Of a stretch of 64,000 bases of DNA, positions 1 to 8,204 are shown in pieces (positions within the stretch are counted from its first letter, which is position 1; the number at the start of each line of letters is the position of its first letter). The translations under genes were made by a program, and so were the position numbers. The notes under the pieces were generated by a model. It saw only the letters and a list, made by a program, of their open reading frames with translations. It did not search any database and was not told the DNA's origin. Origin of the DNA: DT-110 sp964342305 (GTDB lineage Bacteria > Bacteroidota > Bacteroidia > Chitinophagales > Saprospiraceae); the NCBI GenBank assembly GCA_964342305.1, contig CAYFGK010000006.1:38242-102241 (forward strand). Reading direction: 5' to 3'.

Positions 1-21
1 ACGGGACTCTTGTTGAATCAT
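1..21 (-). CDS. rplN: Ribosomal protein L14, first seven codons only
   Basis: The first 21 bases, read on the minus strand, give an ATG followed by Ile-Gln-Gln-Glu-Ser-Arg, which is the usual start of bacterial L14. The position, just downstream of rpsQ, is where rplN lies in the S10/spc order. L14 is an early-assembling large-subunit protein at the interface with the small subunit. The gene runs off the window edge, so nothing beyond the seventh codon can be judged. Confidence 0.85.
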
Positions 22-93
22 GACGCCTAATATTTTTTAGAGGATTATACCACATCCCCTCACCGGGGCCGGGCAAATCGTAAAGTCAGCAAA

Positions 94-351
94 TTATTTA
101 GCTCGTTCGAGGATCTCGACCAAACGCCAGCGCTTGCGCTTACTCAACGGACGTGTCTCCATGATCCGGACAGTATCCCCTTCGTTGCAGGAGTTCTGCT
201 CGTCGTGCGCTACGAGTTTAGTGGTCTTCTTCACGTATTTTCCATAAATAGGGTGACGCAGGCGACGTTCAACAAGTACCGTGATGGTCTTGTCCATTTT
301 ATTGCTGGCTACAACCCCAGTTCTGGATTTCCTTAGATTTCTTTCTACCAT
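94..351 (-). CDS. rpsQ: 30S ribosomal protein S17
   Basis: This 85-residue protein has normal S17 length. The core SNKMDKTITV, the following basic stretch and the TRPLSKRKRW motif near the C-terminus are typical. S17 binds the 5' domain of 16S rRNA early in 30S assembly. The gene follows rpmC by 75 bp and precedes rplN by 72 bp on the minus strand, the standard gene order, and is presumably co-transcribed with both. Nothing is odd about the protein. Confidence 0.97.
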   Translation of the reverse strand: MVERNLRKSRTGVVASNKMDKTITVLVERRLRHPIYGKYVKKTTKLVAHDEQNSCNEGDTVRIMETRPLSKRKRWRLVEILERAK

Positions 352-426
352 GGTTATTGATTTGCAAGCCGCAACGGTTCTGGACTACCTACCTGGGCAC
401 CCAGCCTGTTGCGCGTGTTGCGAAAC

Positions 427-690
427 TTATTTTTTACGACGTCTTCTCGAACGCAGTTTCTTGCGATTAGCAATAGTTTCCGCATCGGCCTGATCGAGCT
501 CGCGGCGACGAATCTCCGTTTTCAAACGAGCCAGGTCGCGACGTACTTCACGCAAAACAAGCGGGTTCTCAAGCCCCTTAATGGCGTGGTCAAACTTCAG
601 CTTTTTAAATTGTGCTTCCGTCTGATCCAACTCGCTCTGCAGATCGGCATCCGAATACTCCTGTAGTTCCAGGTATTTCTTTGTTGCCAT
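427..690 (-). CDS. rpmC: 50S ribosomal protein L29 with basic C-terminal tail
   Basis: The protein has the two-helix L29 fold signature: an LQEYSDADL stretch, a helical middle and the motif LVLREVRRDLARLKTEIRRRE. L29 sits by the exit tunnel of the large subunit, where nascent-chain factors dock. At 87 residues it is longer than the usual 60-70. The extra C-terminal part is strongly basic and ends in Arg/Lys-rich RSRRRRKK. The ATG at 690 is chosen because the in-frame upstream candidate at 702 is a TTG and L29 homologues start close to this point. It lies between rplP and rpsQ in the standard order. Confidence 0.93.
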   Translation of the reverse strand: MATKKYLELQEYSDADLQSELDQTEAQFKKLKFDHAIKGLENPLVLREVRRDLARLKTEIRRRELDQADAETIANRKKLRSRRRRKK

Positions 691-784
691 GATGTTGGAC
701 AATTAATGGATCTAAAAATATATTCTACCGGAAGCAGATTGGGGCCCGCGAACAGACCTAATATCTCGCTTCCTCAACGTATGC

Positions 785-1204
785 TTATCCAGCGTAATCA
801 GGACGTACCACAAACTTGCAACGGACCGGAAGCTTCTGAGCTGCCAGGCGCAATGCCTCCTGAGCTACTTCCTCCGATACACCGTCAATCTCAAACAATA
901 CGCGGCCGGGTTTGACCTCAGCTACGTAATGGTCGAGAGCACCTTTACCTTTACCCATCCGTACCTCCTGCGGCTTGGCCGTAATCGGTTTGTCCGGGAA
1001 AATGCGGATCCAGGTCTTCCCCTCACGTTTCATGAAACGCGTCATTGCAATACGAGCAGCTTCGATCTGGCGGTTGGTAATCCGGCCGCCATCCATTGTC
1101 TTCAGCGCAAAATCTCCGAAAGAAATCTTGCTGCCTCGGTGCGCCAGGCCTTTGTTTCTGCCCTTCTGCTGCTTGCGGTATTTTGTTCTTTTTGGTTGTA
1201 ACAT
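785..1204 (-). CDS. rplP: 50S ribosomal protein L16
   Basis: This 139-residue protein is the normal length for L16 and begins MLQPKRTKYRKQQKGR, a classic L16 N-terminus. GKGKGALDHYVAEVKPGR and the PVRCKFV region near the end also match. L16 helps to position the A-site tRNA acceptor arm and is a late assembly protein. The gene is separated from upstream rpsC by 98 bp, an unusually large gap for this operon. That gap contains a perfect palindrome and a TACCTTTG box (listed separately), so rplP and downstream genes may have an extra promoter. Confidence 0.97.
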   Translation of the reverse strand: MLQPKRTKYRKQQKGRNKGLAHRGSKISFGDFALKTMDGGRITNRQIEAARIAMTRFMKREGKTWIRIFPDKPITAKPQEVRMGKGKGALDHYVAEVKPGRVLFEIDGVSEEVAQEALRLAAQKLPVRCKFVVRPDYAG

Positions 1205-1212
1205 TACTCTCG

Positions 1213-1233
1213 TATTTGAAAGCCTTTCAAATA
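1213..1233. other. Perfect palindrome just upstream of rplP
   Basis: Two 9-bp arms, TATTTGAAA and TTTCAAATA, flank a 3-bp centre in the rpsC-rplP gap, a few bases upstream of the rplP start codon. It could be an operator-like site or a hairpin over the rplP ribosome-binding region. The function is unknown. Confidence 0.5.
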
Positions 1234-1274
1234 ATTAAGGGGCCGGGACCCTTTCCTCTCTGAAAAAAGCCCGG

Positions 1275-1282
1275 CAAAGGTA
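1275..1282 (-). promoter_or_regulatory. Possible internal -7 promoter box upstream of rplP
   Basis: On the minus strand the sequence is TACCTTTG, a perfect match to the Bacteroidota -7 consensus TAnnTTTG. It sits in the 98-bp rpsC-rplP gap. The nearest upstream TTG is only 14 bp away, shorter than the usual spacing, so the -33 half is not convincing and the call rests on the -7 box alone. Confidence 0.35.
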
Positions 1283-1302
1283 CGGCATTTATCCGACAAA
1301 TT

Positions 1303-2025
1303 CTAGCGGCGGCGTTGGTTTCTTCCTCCGCCACGTCGGCCACCTCCGCGGCCTCCTTTGTCTTTGGGCTTCATGCCCGCATGGGGAGACAAATCGCGCT
1401 TACCCAATACTTCACCTTTGCAGATCCATACTTTTACCCCAATGATACCGTAAATGGTCTGTGCTTCGTACAGCGCATAGTCGATATCCGCCCGGAACGT
1501 GTGCAATGGCACGCGGCCTTGCTTGAACTCCTCCGTACGAGCCATATCGGCACCGTTCAAACGACCGGCAATACGGATCTTGATACCCTCGGCACCAGCA
1601 CGCATCGTCGATTGAATAGCCATCTTGGTAGCGCGACGGAAATTGATCCGTGCTTCCAATTGCTTCCCGACAGACTCGGCTACGATGTTGGCATCCAATT
1701 CAGGCTTGCGGATCTCCATGATGTTGATCTGGACGTCCTTACCCGTCAGTTTTTTCAACTCTTCCCGGATGCGGTCCACTTCCGAACCACCTTTACCGAT
1801 GATGATACCCGGACGAGATGTATGAATAGTTACGGTAATGCGCTTCAGCGTACGTTCGATGATGATGCGGGCAATACCACCCTTAGCAACCCGCGCTTTC
1901 AAGTACTTGCGGATCTTTTCATCTTCGACCACTTTATCACCGAAGTCCTTTCCTCCAAACCAGTTGGATTCCCAGCCACGGATGATCCCTAAGCGATTGC
2001 CGATTGGATTTGTCTTCTGACCCAT
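1303..2025 (-). CDS. rpsC: 30S ribosomal protein S3
   Basis: This 240-residue S3 starts MGQKTNPIGNRLGI. It carries the KH-domain signature around residues 60-90 (RPGIIIGKGGSEVDRI) and the C-terminal S3 domain with GRLNGADMART. S3 lies at the mRNA entry channel and has helicase-like function there with S4 and S5. The C-terminus is a Gly/Arg-rich tail (GGRGGGRRGGGRNQRRR) longer than in E. coli, likely disordered and RNA-binding. The gene is 28 bp downstream of rplV. Confidence 0.97.
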   Translation of the reverse strand: MGQKTNPIGNRLGIIRGWESNWFGGKDFGDKVVEDEKIRKYLKARVAKGGIARIIIERTLKRITVTIHTSRPGIIIGKGGSEVDRIREELKKLTGKDVQINIMEIRKPELDANIVAESVGKQLEARINFRRATKMAIQSTMRAGAEGIKIRIAGRLNGADMARTEEFKQGRVPLHTFRADIDYALYEAQTIYGIIGVKVWICKGEVLGKRDLSPHAGMKPKDKGGRGGGRRGGGRNQRRR

Positions 2026-2053
2026 GTTATGTGGTATGAATATTTAATTAATC

Positions 2054-2470
2054 TTATTCGTCTTCTTCGGTTGTAACTTCTTCAACCTCAGCTATATCGT
2101 CGGCCGTTTCATCCTGTTCAACCGGAATGCGGTTCTCTACGATCAAGGTCACGTGGTTAGTGCGCTTGCGAATCCGGTGTGCCCGTCCGTGCGGTGCCGG
2201 GCGGAAACGCTTCAGCATAGAACCTTCATCACAGAAGGCGGTCTTTACGTACAAATCGTAGTCTTCCGCATTTTCCAGTCCACCCAATTTGTGCTCCCAG
2301 TTGGCAATTGCCGACATCAGCAATTTCTCCAGCCAGCCAGCTGCTTCTTTCTTGGTGAACCGCAGGATGGAAAGGGCCTCGTCAATGTCCTTACCGCGGA
2401 TATTGTCGACCACCAAACGCATTTTGCGGGCCGACATCGGAACGTTTTTGAGTTTTGCTACTGCTTCCAT
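2054..2470 (-). CDS. rplV: 50S ribosomal protein L22 with acidic C-terminal tail
   Basis: The L22 core is clear: MEAVAKLKNVPMSARKMRLV at the start, the extended loop region and a C-terminal APHGRAHRIRKRTNHVTLIV block. The long L22 hairpin lines the nascent-peptide tunnel. An in-frame ATG lies 24 bp further upstream (2494), but the start at 2470 aligns with E. coli L22 (METIAK...) and is preferred. The last ~25 residues are very acidic (DETADDIAEVEEVTTEEDE), unlike the basic end of most L22 proteins. The tail is real in this frame but its role is unknown. Confidence 0.95.
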   Translation of the reverse strand: MEAVAKLKNVPMSARKMRLVVDNIRGKDIDEALSILRFTKKEAAGWLEKLLMSAIANWEHKLGGLENAEDYDLYVKTAFCDEGSMLKRFRPAPHGRAHRIRKRTNHVTLIVENRIPVEQDETADDIAEVEEVTTEEDE

Positions 2471-2520
2471 GTCCTTAGTTATAAGGCGTACCATCCGGTA
2501 CGCCGGCTCAACAATTCGAT

Positions 2521-2784
2521 TTAACGGTTACCGGTATGGCCTTTAAAGCTGCGAGTTGGTGCAAATTCACCAAGCTTGTGCCCAACCATGTTTTCGGTAA
2601 CAAATACCGGAACAAATGTCTTTCCGTTGTGAACCGCAATGGTTTCACCGACCATGTCCGGAATGATCATAGAAGAACGCGACCAGGTCTTGATGACCGT
2701 CTTCTTCTTAGATTCTTTCGCCTTCTCTACTTTCGTGAGCAACTTATGGAAGACGTAAGGCCCTTTTTTAATTGATCTTGCCAT
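2521..2784 (-). CDS. rpsS: 30S ribosomal protein S19
   Basis: This 87-residue protein starts MARSIKKGPYV and contains the S19 signature KTWSRSSMIIPDMVGETIAV and GHKLGEFAPTRSFKGH. It matches the family over its full length. S19 contacts S13 in the 30S head near the A- and P-site tRNAs. It lies between rplB and rplV in the canonical order, with about 50 bp before the rplV start used here. Confidence 0.97.
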   Translation of the reverse strand: MARSIKKGPYVFHKLLTKVEKAKESKKKTVIKTWSRSSMIIPDMVGETIAVHNGKTFVPVFVTENMVGHKLGEFAPTRSFKGHTGNR

Positions 2785-2859
2785 GATTATTTGGATTTAA
2801 GGAGCGAGGCTACTGGTCAAATCAACGCAGGTTCCCCGTGCCTTTTCATCTGTTAATGA

Positions 2860-3690
2860 TTATTTGCGCTTCTTCTTACGACTGATGATCATCTTATCGC
2901 TAAACTTCTTGGGTTTACGCGTCTTCAGACCCTTAGCAGCCTGTCCGTTACGGCTACGGGGGTGCCCACCGGAGGCACGACCTTCACCACCACCCATCGG
3001 GTGATCTACCGGGTTCATGGCTACACCTCGTACGCGAGGACGACGACCCAACCAACGCTTGCGACCGGCCTTACCAAGAACTACCAGACCGTGGTCGGCA
3101 TTCGACGTCGTTCCGATCGTCGCTTTGCACGTTTGCAACACGCGGCGAACTTCACCAGAAGGCAATTTCACAATAGCGTATTTTCCTTCACGGCCCATCA
3201 GCACACCGTAAGTACCGGCGCTGCGTGCCAGAGAAGCTCCCTTTCCGGGACGCATTTCAATGGCGTGAACCGTAGAACCAAGCGGAATCTCGCTCAGATA
3301 CATAGCGTTACCAGTGACGGGAGCAACACCCTTGCCGGATTGGATCTCATCACCTACTTTCAGACCGTCGGGAGCGATGATATATCGCTTCTCACCGTCG
3401 GTGTACTCTACCAGGGCGATGAACGCCGTGCGGTTCGGATCGTATTCGATCGTCTTAACCGTTGCGGCCATACCCTCTTTGTCGCGGCGGAAATCAATTA
3501 CACGGTAGCGACGCTTATGGCCACCACCACGATTCCGCATGGTCATTTTACCGGTACGGCTACGGCCACCTGTTCTCTTCTGAGGGGCCAACAAGCTTTT
3601 TTCCGGCTTATCCGTAGTCACCTGAGTGAAGGTGTTACTCATTCGGGTCCGCAAACCCGGAGTTACTGGACTGTGCTTTCTAACTGGCAT
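2860..3690 (-). CDS. rplB: 50S ribosomal protein L2
   Basis: L2 is a conserved protein near the peptidyl-transferase centre. Seen here are the N-terminal MPVRKHSPVTPG, the RNA-binding block GGRSRTGKMTMRNRGGGHKRRYR, and the C-terminal motif GVAMNPVDHPMGGGEGR with the conserved His of the catalytic-centre region. The start at 3690 gives 276 residues and aligns with the family N-terminus. A longer frame from 3711 adds seven residues (MNHKTNT) without homology. It follows rplW. Confidence 0.97.
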   Translation of the reverse strand: MPVRKHSPVTPGLRTRMSNTFTQVTTDKPEKSLLAPQKRTGGRSRTGKMTMRNRGGGHKRRYRVIDFRRDKEGMAATVKTIEYDPNRTAFIALVEYTDGEKRYIIAPDGLKVGDEIQSGKGVAPVTGNAMYLSEIPLGSTVHAIEMRPGKGASLARSAGTYGVLMGREGKYAIVKLPSGEVRRVLQTCKATIGTTSNADHGLVVLGKAGRKRWLGRRPRVRGVAMNPVDHPMGGGEGRASGGHPRSRNGQAAKGLKTRKPKKFSDKMIISRKKKRK

Positions 3691-3782
3691 GGTATTGGTT
3701 TTGTGGTTCATCGCCGGCTGAGTAAAACCATGCGCTACTCCCGACCCGAACCTTGATAAAATGTGTTTCTAACGATCGGTGC

Positions 3783-4082
3783 TTACAGGTCGCCGAAGAA
3801 GTCGATCTCTTCCCCTTCGTTGAGGGTAATGATCGCTTTCTTAAATGCTGATTTGCGGCCCTGCAAAATACCCGACTTGGTGGAACGGCTTACGAAACGC
3901 CCCGGCATAATCAGGGTGCGTACGTTCTCCACGGATACGCTGTACATATCCTCCACTGCGTTCTTAATCTCGATCTTGTTCGCACGCTTATCGACCACGA
4001 ACGTGTACTTGTTCTGATCCTCCGAGAGGGTTTCCGACTTCTCCGTGATCAGCGGCTTGATCAGTATGTTCTTCTTTGCCAT
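3783..4082 (-). CDS. rplW: 50S ribosomal protein L23
   Basis: This 99-residue L23 shows the N-terminal LIKPLITEKSE motif and the YTFVVDKRANKIEIKNAVE block with the conserved KI..A pattern. L23 surrounds the tunnel exit and is the docking site for trigger factor and SRP. It sits between rplD and rplB, as in the standard S10 operon, with 92 bp before the preferred rplB start. Confidence 0.96.
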   Translation of the reverse strand: MAKKNILIKPLITEKSETLSEDQNKYTFVVDKRANKIEIKNAVEDMYSVSVENVRTLIMPGRFVSRSTKSGILQGRKSAFKKAIITLNEGEEIDFFGDL

Positions 4083-4129
4083 ATCACTTAGTTTATGATC
4101 CGGTGGCAGTCATGCCACTCTCAGGACCC

Positions 4130-4756
4130 TTAGGCCATGGATTCTTTAATTTTATCGATAGCGCCCTCCGACAGGATCAGTGACCCTGCGTTCAGGATGT
4201 CGTAGGTGTTCAGATCCGATACGCGAACGACGTTTGATTTCTTCAGGTTCCGGCTCGACAGGTAGAGCGTCTTTTCGTGGTCAACCGTTACCAGGAGTGA
4301 CTTGGTATCCTTCACCTTCAGGGCATCCAGAATATTGACGTACTCCTTGGTTTTGGGCGACTCAAACGAGAAATCTTCAACGACCACGATCTCACCGGCA
4401 CTGGCTTTACCCGACAGGGCTGACAAGCGAGCCAGGCGCTTCACTTTCTTGTTCAGGCGCAGGCCGTAGTTGCGCGGACGAGGGCCGAAGATACGTCCAC
4501 CACCGCGAAAGATGGGGTTTTTGATATCACCGGCACGGGCTGTACCCGTTCCCTTCTGGCGCTTGATCTTGCGGGTAGAGCCCGCAACTTCGTTCCGCTC
4601 TTTTGATTTATGCGTACCCTGGCGCTGGTTAGCCAGATATTGTTTTACCGCGAGATATACCGCGTGCTCGTTGGGCTCGATTCCAAAGATATCCTCCGGC
4701 AACTCCACGTCGCGTCCGGTAGGCTGACCCTGGATATTTACTACTTCGAGTTTCAT
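4130..4756 (-). CDS. rplD: 50S ribosomal protein L4
   Basis: This 208-residue L4 has the tunnel-loop region with GSTRKIKRQKGTGTARAG and GGGRIFGPRPRNY, both diagnostic. The C-terminal Rossmann-like part contains LDALKVKDTKSLLVT. L4 is an early assembly protein. In proteobacteria it also regulates its own operon, and whether that holds here is unknown. It follows rplC by 51 bp. The four-hairpin region upstream of rplC is the obvious place for any such control. Confidence 0.97.
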   Translation of the reverse strand: MKLEVVNIQGQPTGRDVELPEDIFGIEPNEHAVYLAVKQYLANQRQGTHKSKERNEVAGSTRKIKRQKGTGTARAGDIKNPIFRGGGRIFGPRPRNYGLRLNKKVKRLARLSALSGKASAGEIVVVEDFSFESPKTKEYVNILDALKVKDTKSLLVTVDHEKTLYLSSRNLKKSNVVRVSDLNTYDILNAGSLILSEGAIDKIKESMA

Positions 4757-4807
4757 TGCTTACTCTTTTAGTGAAACTCCACCGCGGGGCAGAGATTCAT
4801 GAATAGA

Positions 4808-5428
4808 TTACTTTTCCAAAATCACGAAAGATCCCTTGTGTCCCGGGATAGCACCTTTCACCAAAATCAGGTTCTTGTCCGGGAATACTTTCATTACGCG
4901 CAGGTTTTGGACCTTCACGCGACGGCCACCATCCTGGCCGGCCATGCGCATTCCCTTGAATACACGAGCCGGGTAAGAGGCGGCACCGATAGAACCCGGA
5001 GCACGCTGGCGGTTGTGCTGACCGTGGGTAGCGTCGTTCACACCGCGGAACCCGTGGCGCTTGACAACCCCCTGAAAGCCTTTCCCTTTGGAAGTACCAA
5101 CAGCACTGACCATATCGCCCTCATTAAAGACTTCGTCTACTTTAATCAGGTCGCCGATCACTTTTTCGATATCGAAATCGCGAAACTCAATAACTTTCCG
5201 CTTCGGACTTGTACTTGCTTTTTCGAAATGCCCTTGCAAGGCCTGGGAGGTATTCTTTTCTTTTGCCTCACCATAACCAATCTGAAGTGCGTTGTAACCG
5301 TCTGTTTCTTCGGTCTTCACCTGCGTTACAACACAGGGTCCGGCCTCGACTACGGTACAAGCAATATTACGGCCAGCCTCGTCGAAGATGCTGGTCATAC
5401 CGATCTTTTTACCTAATAGTCCGTTCAT
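4808..5428 (-). CDS. rplC: 50S ribosomal protein L3
   Basis: This 206-residue L3 begins MNGLLGKKIGMTSIFDEAG. It contains the GKGFQGVVKRHGF and THGQHNRQRAPGSIG motifs of the loop reaching toward the peptidyl-transferase centre, followed by GMRMAGQDGGRRVKVQNL. L3 is one of the two assembly-initiator proteins of the large subunit. It lies 217 bp downstream of rpsJ, a wide gap for this operon that holds four hairpins, so L3 and downstream genes may be controlled separately from rpsJ. Confidence 0.97.
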   Translation of the reverse strand: MNGLLGKKIGMTSIFDEAGRNIACTVVEAGPCVVTQVKTEETDGYNALQIGYGEAKEKNTSQALQGHFEKASTSPKRKVIEFRDFDIEKVIGDLIKVDEVFNEGDMVSAVGTSKGKGFQGVVKRHGFRGVNDATHGQHNRQRAPGSIGAASYPARVFKGMRMAGQDGGRRVKVQNLRVMKVFPDKNLILVKGAIPGHKGSFVILEK

Positions 5429-5496
5429 CAGATTTTACATTTAATGGTTAACGTCCCCGATAAACGAAAAGCCCTTGAAAGTGTCCACTCCTGGCA

Positions 5497-5612
5497 CCCA
5501 TTCGTGGGTTGGCGGGGGTGGTCACTTCACCACATCACAGGATGTGGTGGGCTTCCGATTAACCTAAGGAGACTTAGGTTTGTTCTGAGCCGGCGCTTTC
5601 GCTAAAAAGCGC
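5497..5612 (-). promoter_or_regulatory. Run of four hairpins between rpsJ and rplC
   Basis: The gap holds four consecutive inverted repeats: ACCCA/TGGGT (5497-5510), ACCACATC/GATGTGGT (5529-5548), AACCTAAG/CTTAGGTT (5561-5580) and GCGCTTT/AAAGCGC (5593-5612). All arms are perfect and the loops are 4-6 nt. The transcript of the S10 cluster would carry this as a structured inter-cistronic leader just before rplC. A ribosomal-protein-binding leader, a processing site or an attenuator are all possible, and the sequence alone does not decide. The last hairpin includes one copy of the GCTTTCGCNAAAA motif. Confidence 0.55.
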
Positions 5613-5645
5613 AGCAGAAGAACGATGTTACTTGAATCTGGTTGC

Positions 5646-5954
5646 TTACGTCAACTTAACTTGGATATCTACCCCACTCGGCAATTCCAGCTTAGACAAT
5701 GCATCGACTGTCTTTTGGGTGGGCGTGTAGATTTCAATAAGGCGCTTGTGGGTGCGCAACTGGAACTGCTCACGAGCTTTCTTGTTAACGTGCGGAGAAC
5801 GGAGCACGGTAAAGATTTTCTTCTCGGTGGGCAGCGGAATCGGACCAGTGACAACAGCTCCACTATTCCTTACTGTTTTCACAATTTTCTCCGTTGACTT
5901 ATCGACCAGATTGTGGTCGTACGAACGAAGCTTGATTCTAATCTTCTGATTCAT
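5646..5954 (-). CDS. rpsJ: 30S ribosomal protein S10
   Basis: This 102-residue S10 begins MNQKIRIKLRSYDHNLVD and contains the signature GPIPLPTEKKIFTVLRSPHVNKKAREQFQLRTHKR. S10 is in the 30S head and also acts as NusE in antitermination in model bacteria. Here it directly follows fusA (70 bp gap) without a tuf gene in between, an arrangement common in Bacteroidota. It is followed by the 217-bp structured gap before rplC. Confidence 0.97.
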   Translation of the reverse strand: MNQKIRIKLRSYDHNLVDKSTEKIVKTVRNSGAVVTGPIPLPTEKKIFTVLRSPHVNKKAREQFQLRTHKRLIEIYTPTQKTVDALSKLELPSGVDIQVKLT

Positions 5955-6024
5955 GCCTTAGTATCTACGATTTTCAAAGTTAAAAGAGTGGCCTGCTTCG
6001 TTCAGCAGACCACATATCTCATTG

Positions 6025-8163
6025 CTAGGCTTTTACTTCGCCTTTAGCTTTTTCCATTACCTCCTTGGCAATGCCCTCCGGAGCAACCGCATAGTGGCTG
6101 AACTCCATAGTAGAGGTGGCACGTCCAGAAGTGATCGTACGCAGTTGGGTAACGTAACCGAACATTTCCGCCAGGGGAACTTCAGCCGTGATGGACACCG
6201 CACCACCGGGGCGGGGCGTCTGGCCTTTCGGCAAACCACGACGACGGTTCAAGTCACCAACCACCGAACCAACAAATTCTTCCGGAGTAGTTACCTCCAG
6301 CTTCATGATCGGTTCCATGATCTTCGGATTCGTTTTTGCTGCAGCAGCCTTGAACCCTTCCTTGGCACACAATTCAAAGGCAATCGGCTTCGAGTCAACG
6401 GCGTGCATTGAGCCGTCGAATACCCGTACCTTCATGCTCTCGATGTTGTAGCCCGCCAGGATACCGTTAGCCATACAGGAAACGAAACCGTCCTTGATTG
6501 GCTTCTGGTAGTTCTTGTCGATGGATCCACCAACGATGCCCCATTCGAACTGCAGCTTCTCCTTACCATTCTTAAACTCTTCGCTCTCCAGGAACTCCTC
6601 ATCGGCTGGTCCGAGTTCGAATTCCATATCGGCGAACAGACCAGAACCACCTGATTGCTTCTTGAGGCGCTCGCGGTGCGTTACAGAATTGGTCAGTGCT
6701 TCTTTGTAGTTCACCTGAGGTTCACCCTGGTTACACTCTACTTTGAACTCGCGACGCAGACGGTCGACGATGATCTCCAGGTGCAACTCACCCATACCAC
6801 GAATGATGGTCTGGTTGGTATCCTCATCGTATCGTACCTGGAAAGTGGGATCTTCCTCGGCCAGTTTGGCAAGGCCCATACCCAGCTTATCCATATCTTT
6901 TTGTGACTTAGGCTCTACGGCCACACCGATCACCGGATCGGGGAAGGTCATAGATTCCAGCGCGATTGGGTGCTTCTCGTCGCAAATGGTATCACCCGTA
7001 CGCAGGTCTTTGAAACCTACACCCGCAGCAATATCACCTGCTTCGACAAATTCAATAGCGTTCTGCTTATTGGAGTGCATCTGGTACAAACGAGAGATAC
7101 GCTCTTTCTTATCAGTACGCGTATTCAGCACGTAAGAACCGGCATCCAAACGACCAGAATATGCGCGGAAGAACGCCAGTCGACCTACGAATGGGTCGGT
7201 AGCGATCTTGAACGCCAGGGCAGCAAATGGCTCATCTACTGACGGGCGACGCTTTTCAGCTTCTTCCGTGTGCGGATTGATACCCTCGATGGCTTCTACG
7301 TCAACTGGTGAGGGAAGGAAGGCACATACAGCATCCAGTACAGCCTGAACTCCTTTGTTTTTAAAGGCAGAACCGCAATAGATAGGCATAATGCTCATAT
7401 CGCAAACCGCAGCGCGGATAGCCGCACGGATTTCTTCAACGGAGATCGAGTCGGGATCTTCAAAGAATTTCTCCAACAGGGTCTCATCGTATTCAGCAAC
7501 GGATTCGAGAAGAGCTTCACGACGCTCATTTACTGTTTCCAGCAAATCTTCGGGAATATCAACGATCTCATAGGTCATACCCATGTCGTCCTCATTCCAG
7601 ATACGAGCTTCGTTGGTGATCAGGTCGACCACTCCTTCGAAGGTTTCTTCCGAACCGATGGGCACCTGCATGGCAATAGCGTTGGCACCCAGCTTCTCTT
7701 TGATATCTTCGATAACAGCGAAGTAGTTAGCACCGGATCGGTCCATCTTATTGACAAAACCGATACGTGGAACTTTGTAGCGATCCATCTGACGGAAAAC
7801 CGTTTCAGACTGGGGCTCTACTCCACTTACCGCGCAGTACAAGGCAACTACACCGTCCAGGATGCGCAAGGAGCGCTCTACCTCTACGGTAAAGTCCACG
7901 TGACCCGGAGTGTCGATGATGTTGATGGTATATTCATCATCTTTCCATGGCCAGCTGGTTTTGGTGGCAGCAGAGGTAATGGTGATACCACGCTCCTGCT
8001 CTTGTTCCATCCAGTCCATAGTGGCCGCACCGTCGTGCACCTCACCGATCTTGTGACTGATACCGGTGTAGTACAGAACGCGCTCTGTGGTCGTTGTTTT
8101 ACCGGCATCGATGTGGGCAGCAATACCGATATTTCGTGTGAATTTGAGATCTTTCTGTGCCAT
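6025..8163 (-). CDS. fusA: Elongation factor G
   Basis: This 712-residue translational GTPase drives ribosomal translocation. The N-terminal G domain shows G1 AHIDAGKTT (residues ~16-24), G3 DTPGH and G4 NKMD. The domain IV and V regions carry GGAVSITAEVPLAEMFGY and the typical end. Full length matches EF-G and not LepA or TypA. It lies between rpsG and rpsJ in the str operon order. Nothing is truncated. Genomes may carry a second fusA paralogue, but the operon position supports the housekeeping role. Confidence 0.97.
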   Translation of the reverse strand: MAQKDLKFTRNIGIAAHIDAGKTTTTERVLYYTGISHKIGEVHDGAATMDWMEQEQERGITITSAATKTSWPWKDDEYTINIIDTPGHVDFTVEVERSLRILDGVVALYCAVSGVEPQSETVFRQMDRYKVPRIGFVNKMDRSGANYFAVIEDIKEKLGANAIAMQVPIGSEETFEGVVDLITNEARIWNEDDMGMTYEIVDIPEDLLETVNERREALLESVAEYDETLLEKFFEDPDSISVEEIRAAIRAAVCDMSIMPIYCGSAFKNKGVQAVLDAVCAFLPSPVDVEAIEGINPHTEEAEKRRPSVDEPFAALAFKIATDPFVGRLAFFRAYSGRLDAGSYVLNTRTDKKERISRLYQMHSNKQNAIEFVEAGDIAAGVGFKDLRTGDTICDEKHPIALESMTFPDPVIGVAVEPKSQKDMDKLGMGLAKLAEEDPTFQVRYDEDTNQTIIRGMGELHLEIIVDRLRREFKVECNQGEPQVNYKEALTNSVTHRERLKKQSGGSGLFADMEFELGPADEEFLESEEFKNGKEKLQFEWGIVGGSIDKNYQKPIKDGFVSCMANGILAGYNIESMKVRVFDGSMHAVDSKPIAFELCAKEGFKAAAAKTNPKIMEPIMKLEVTTPEEFVGSVVGDLNRRRGLPKGQTPRPGGAVSITAEVPLAEMFGYVTQLRTITSGRATSTMEFSHYAVAPEGIAKEVMEKAKGEVKA

Positions 8164-8204
8164 GACTACGCCTCGAAAGAGAGTTTTATGTTTGAAATAA
8201 ATTA

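Noticed and set aside
691..702. Upstream start for rpmC
   Set aside because: The codon is TTG and adds four residues not seen in L29; the ATG at 690 is better.
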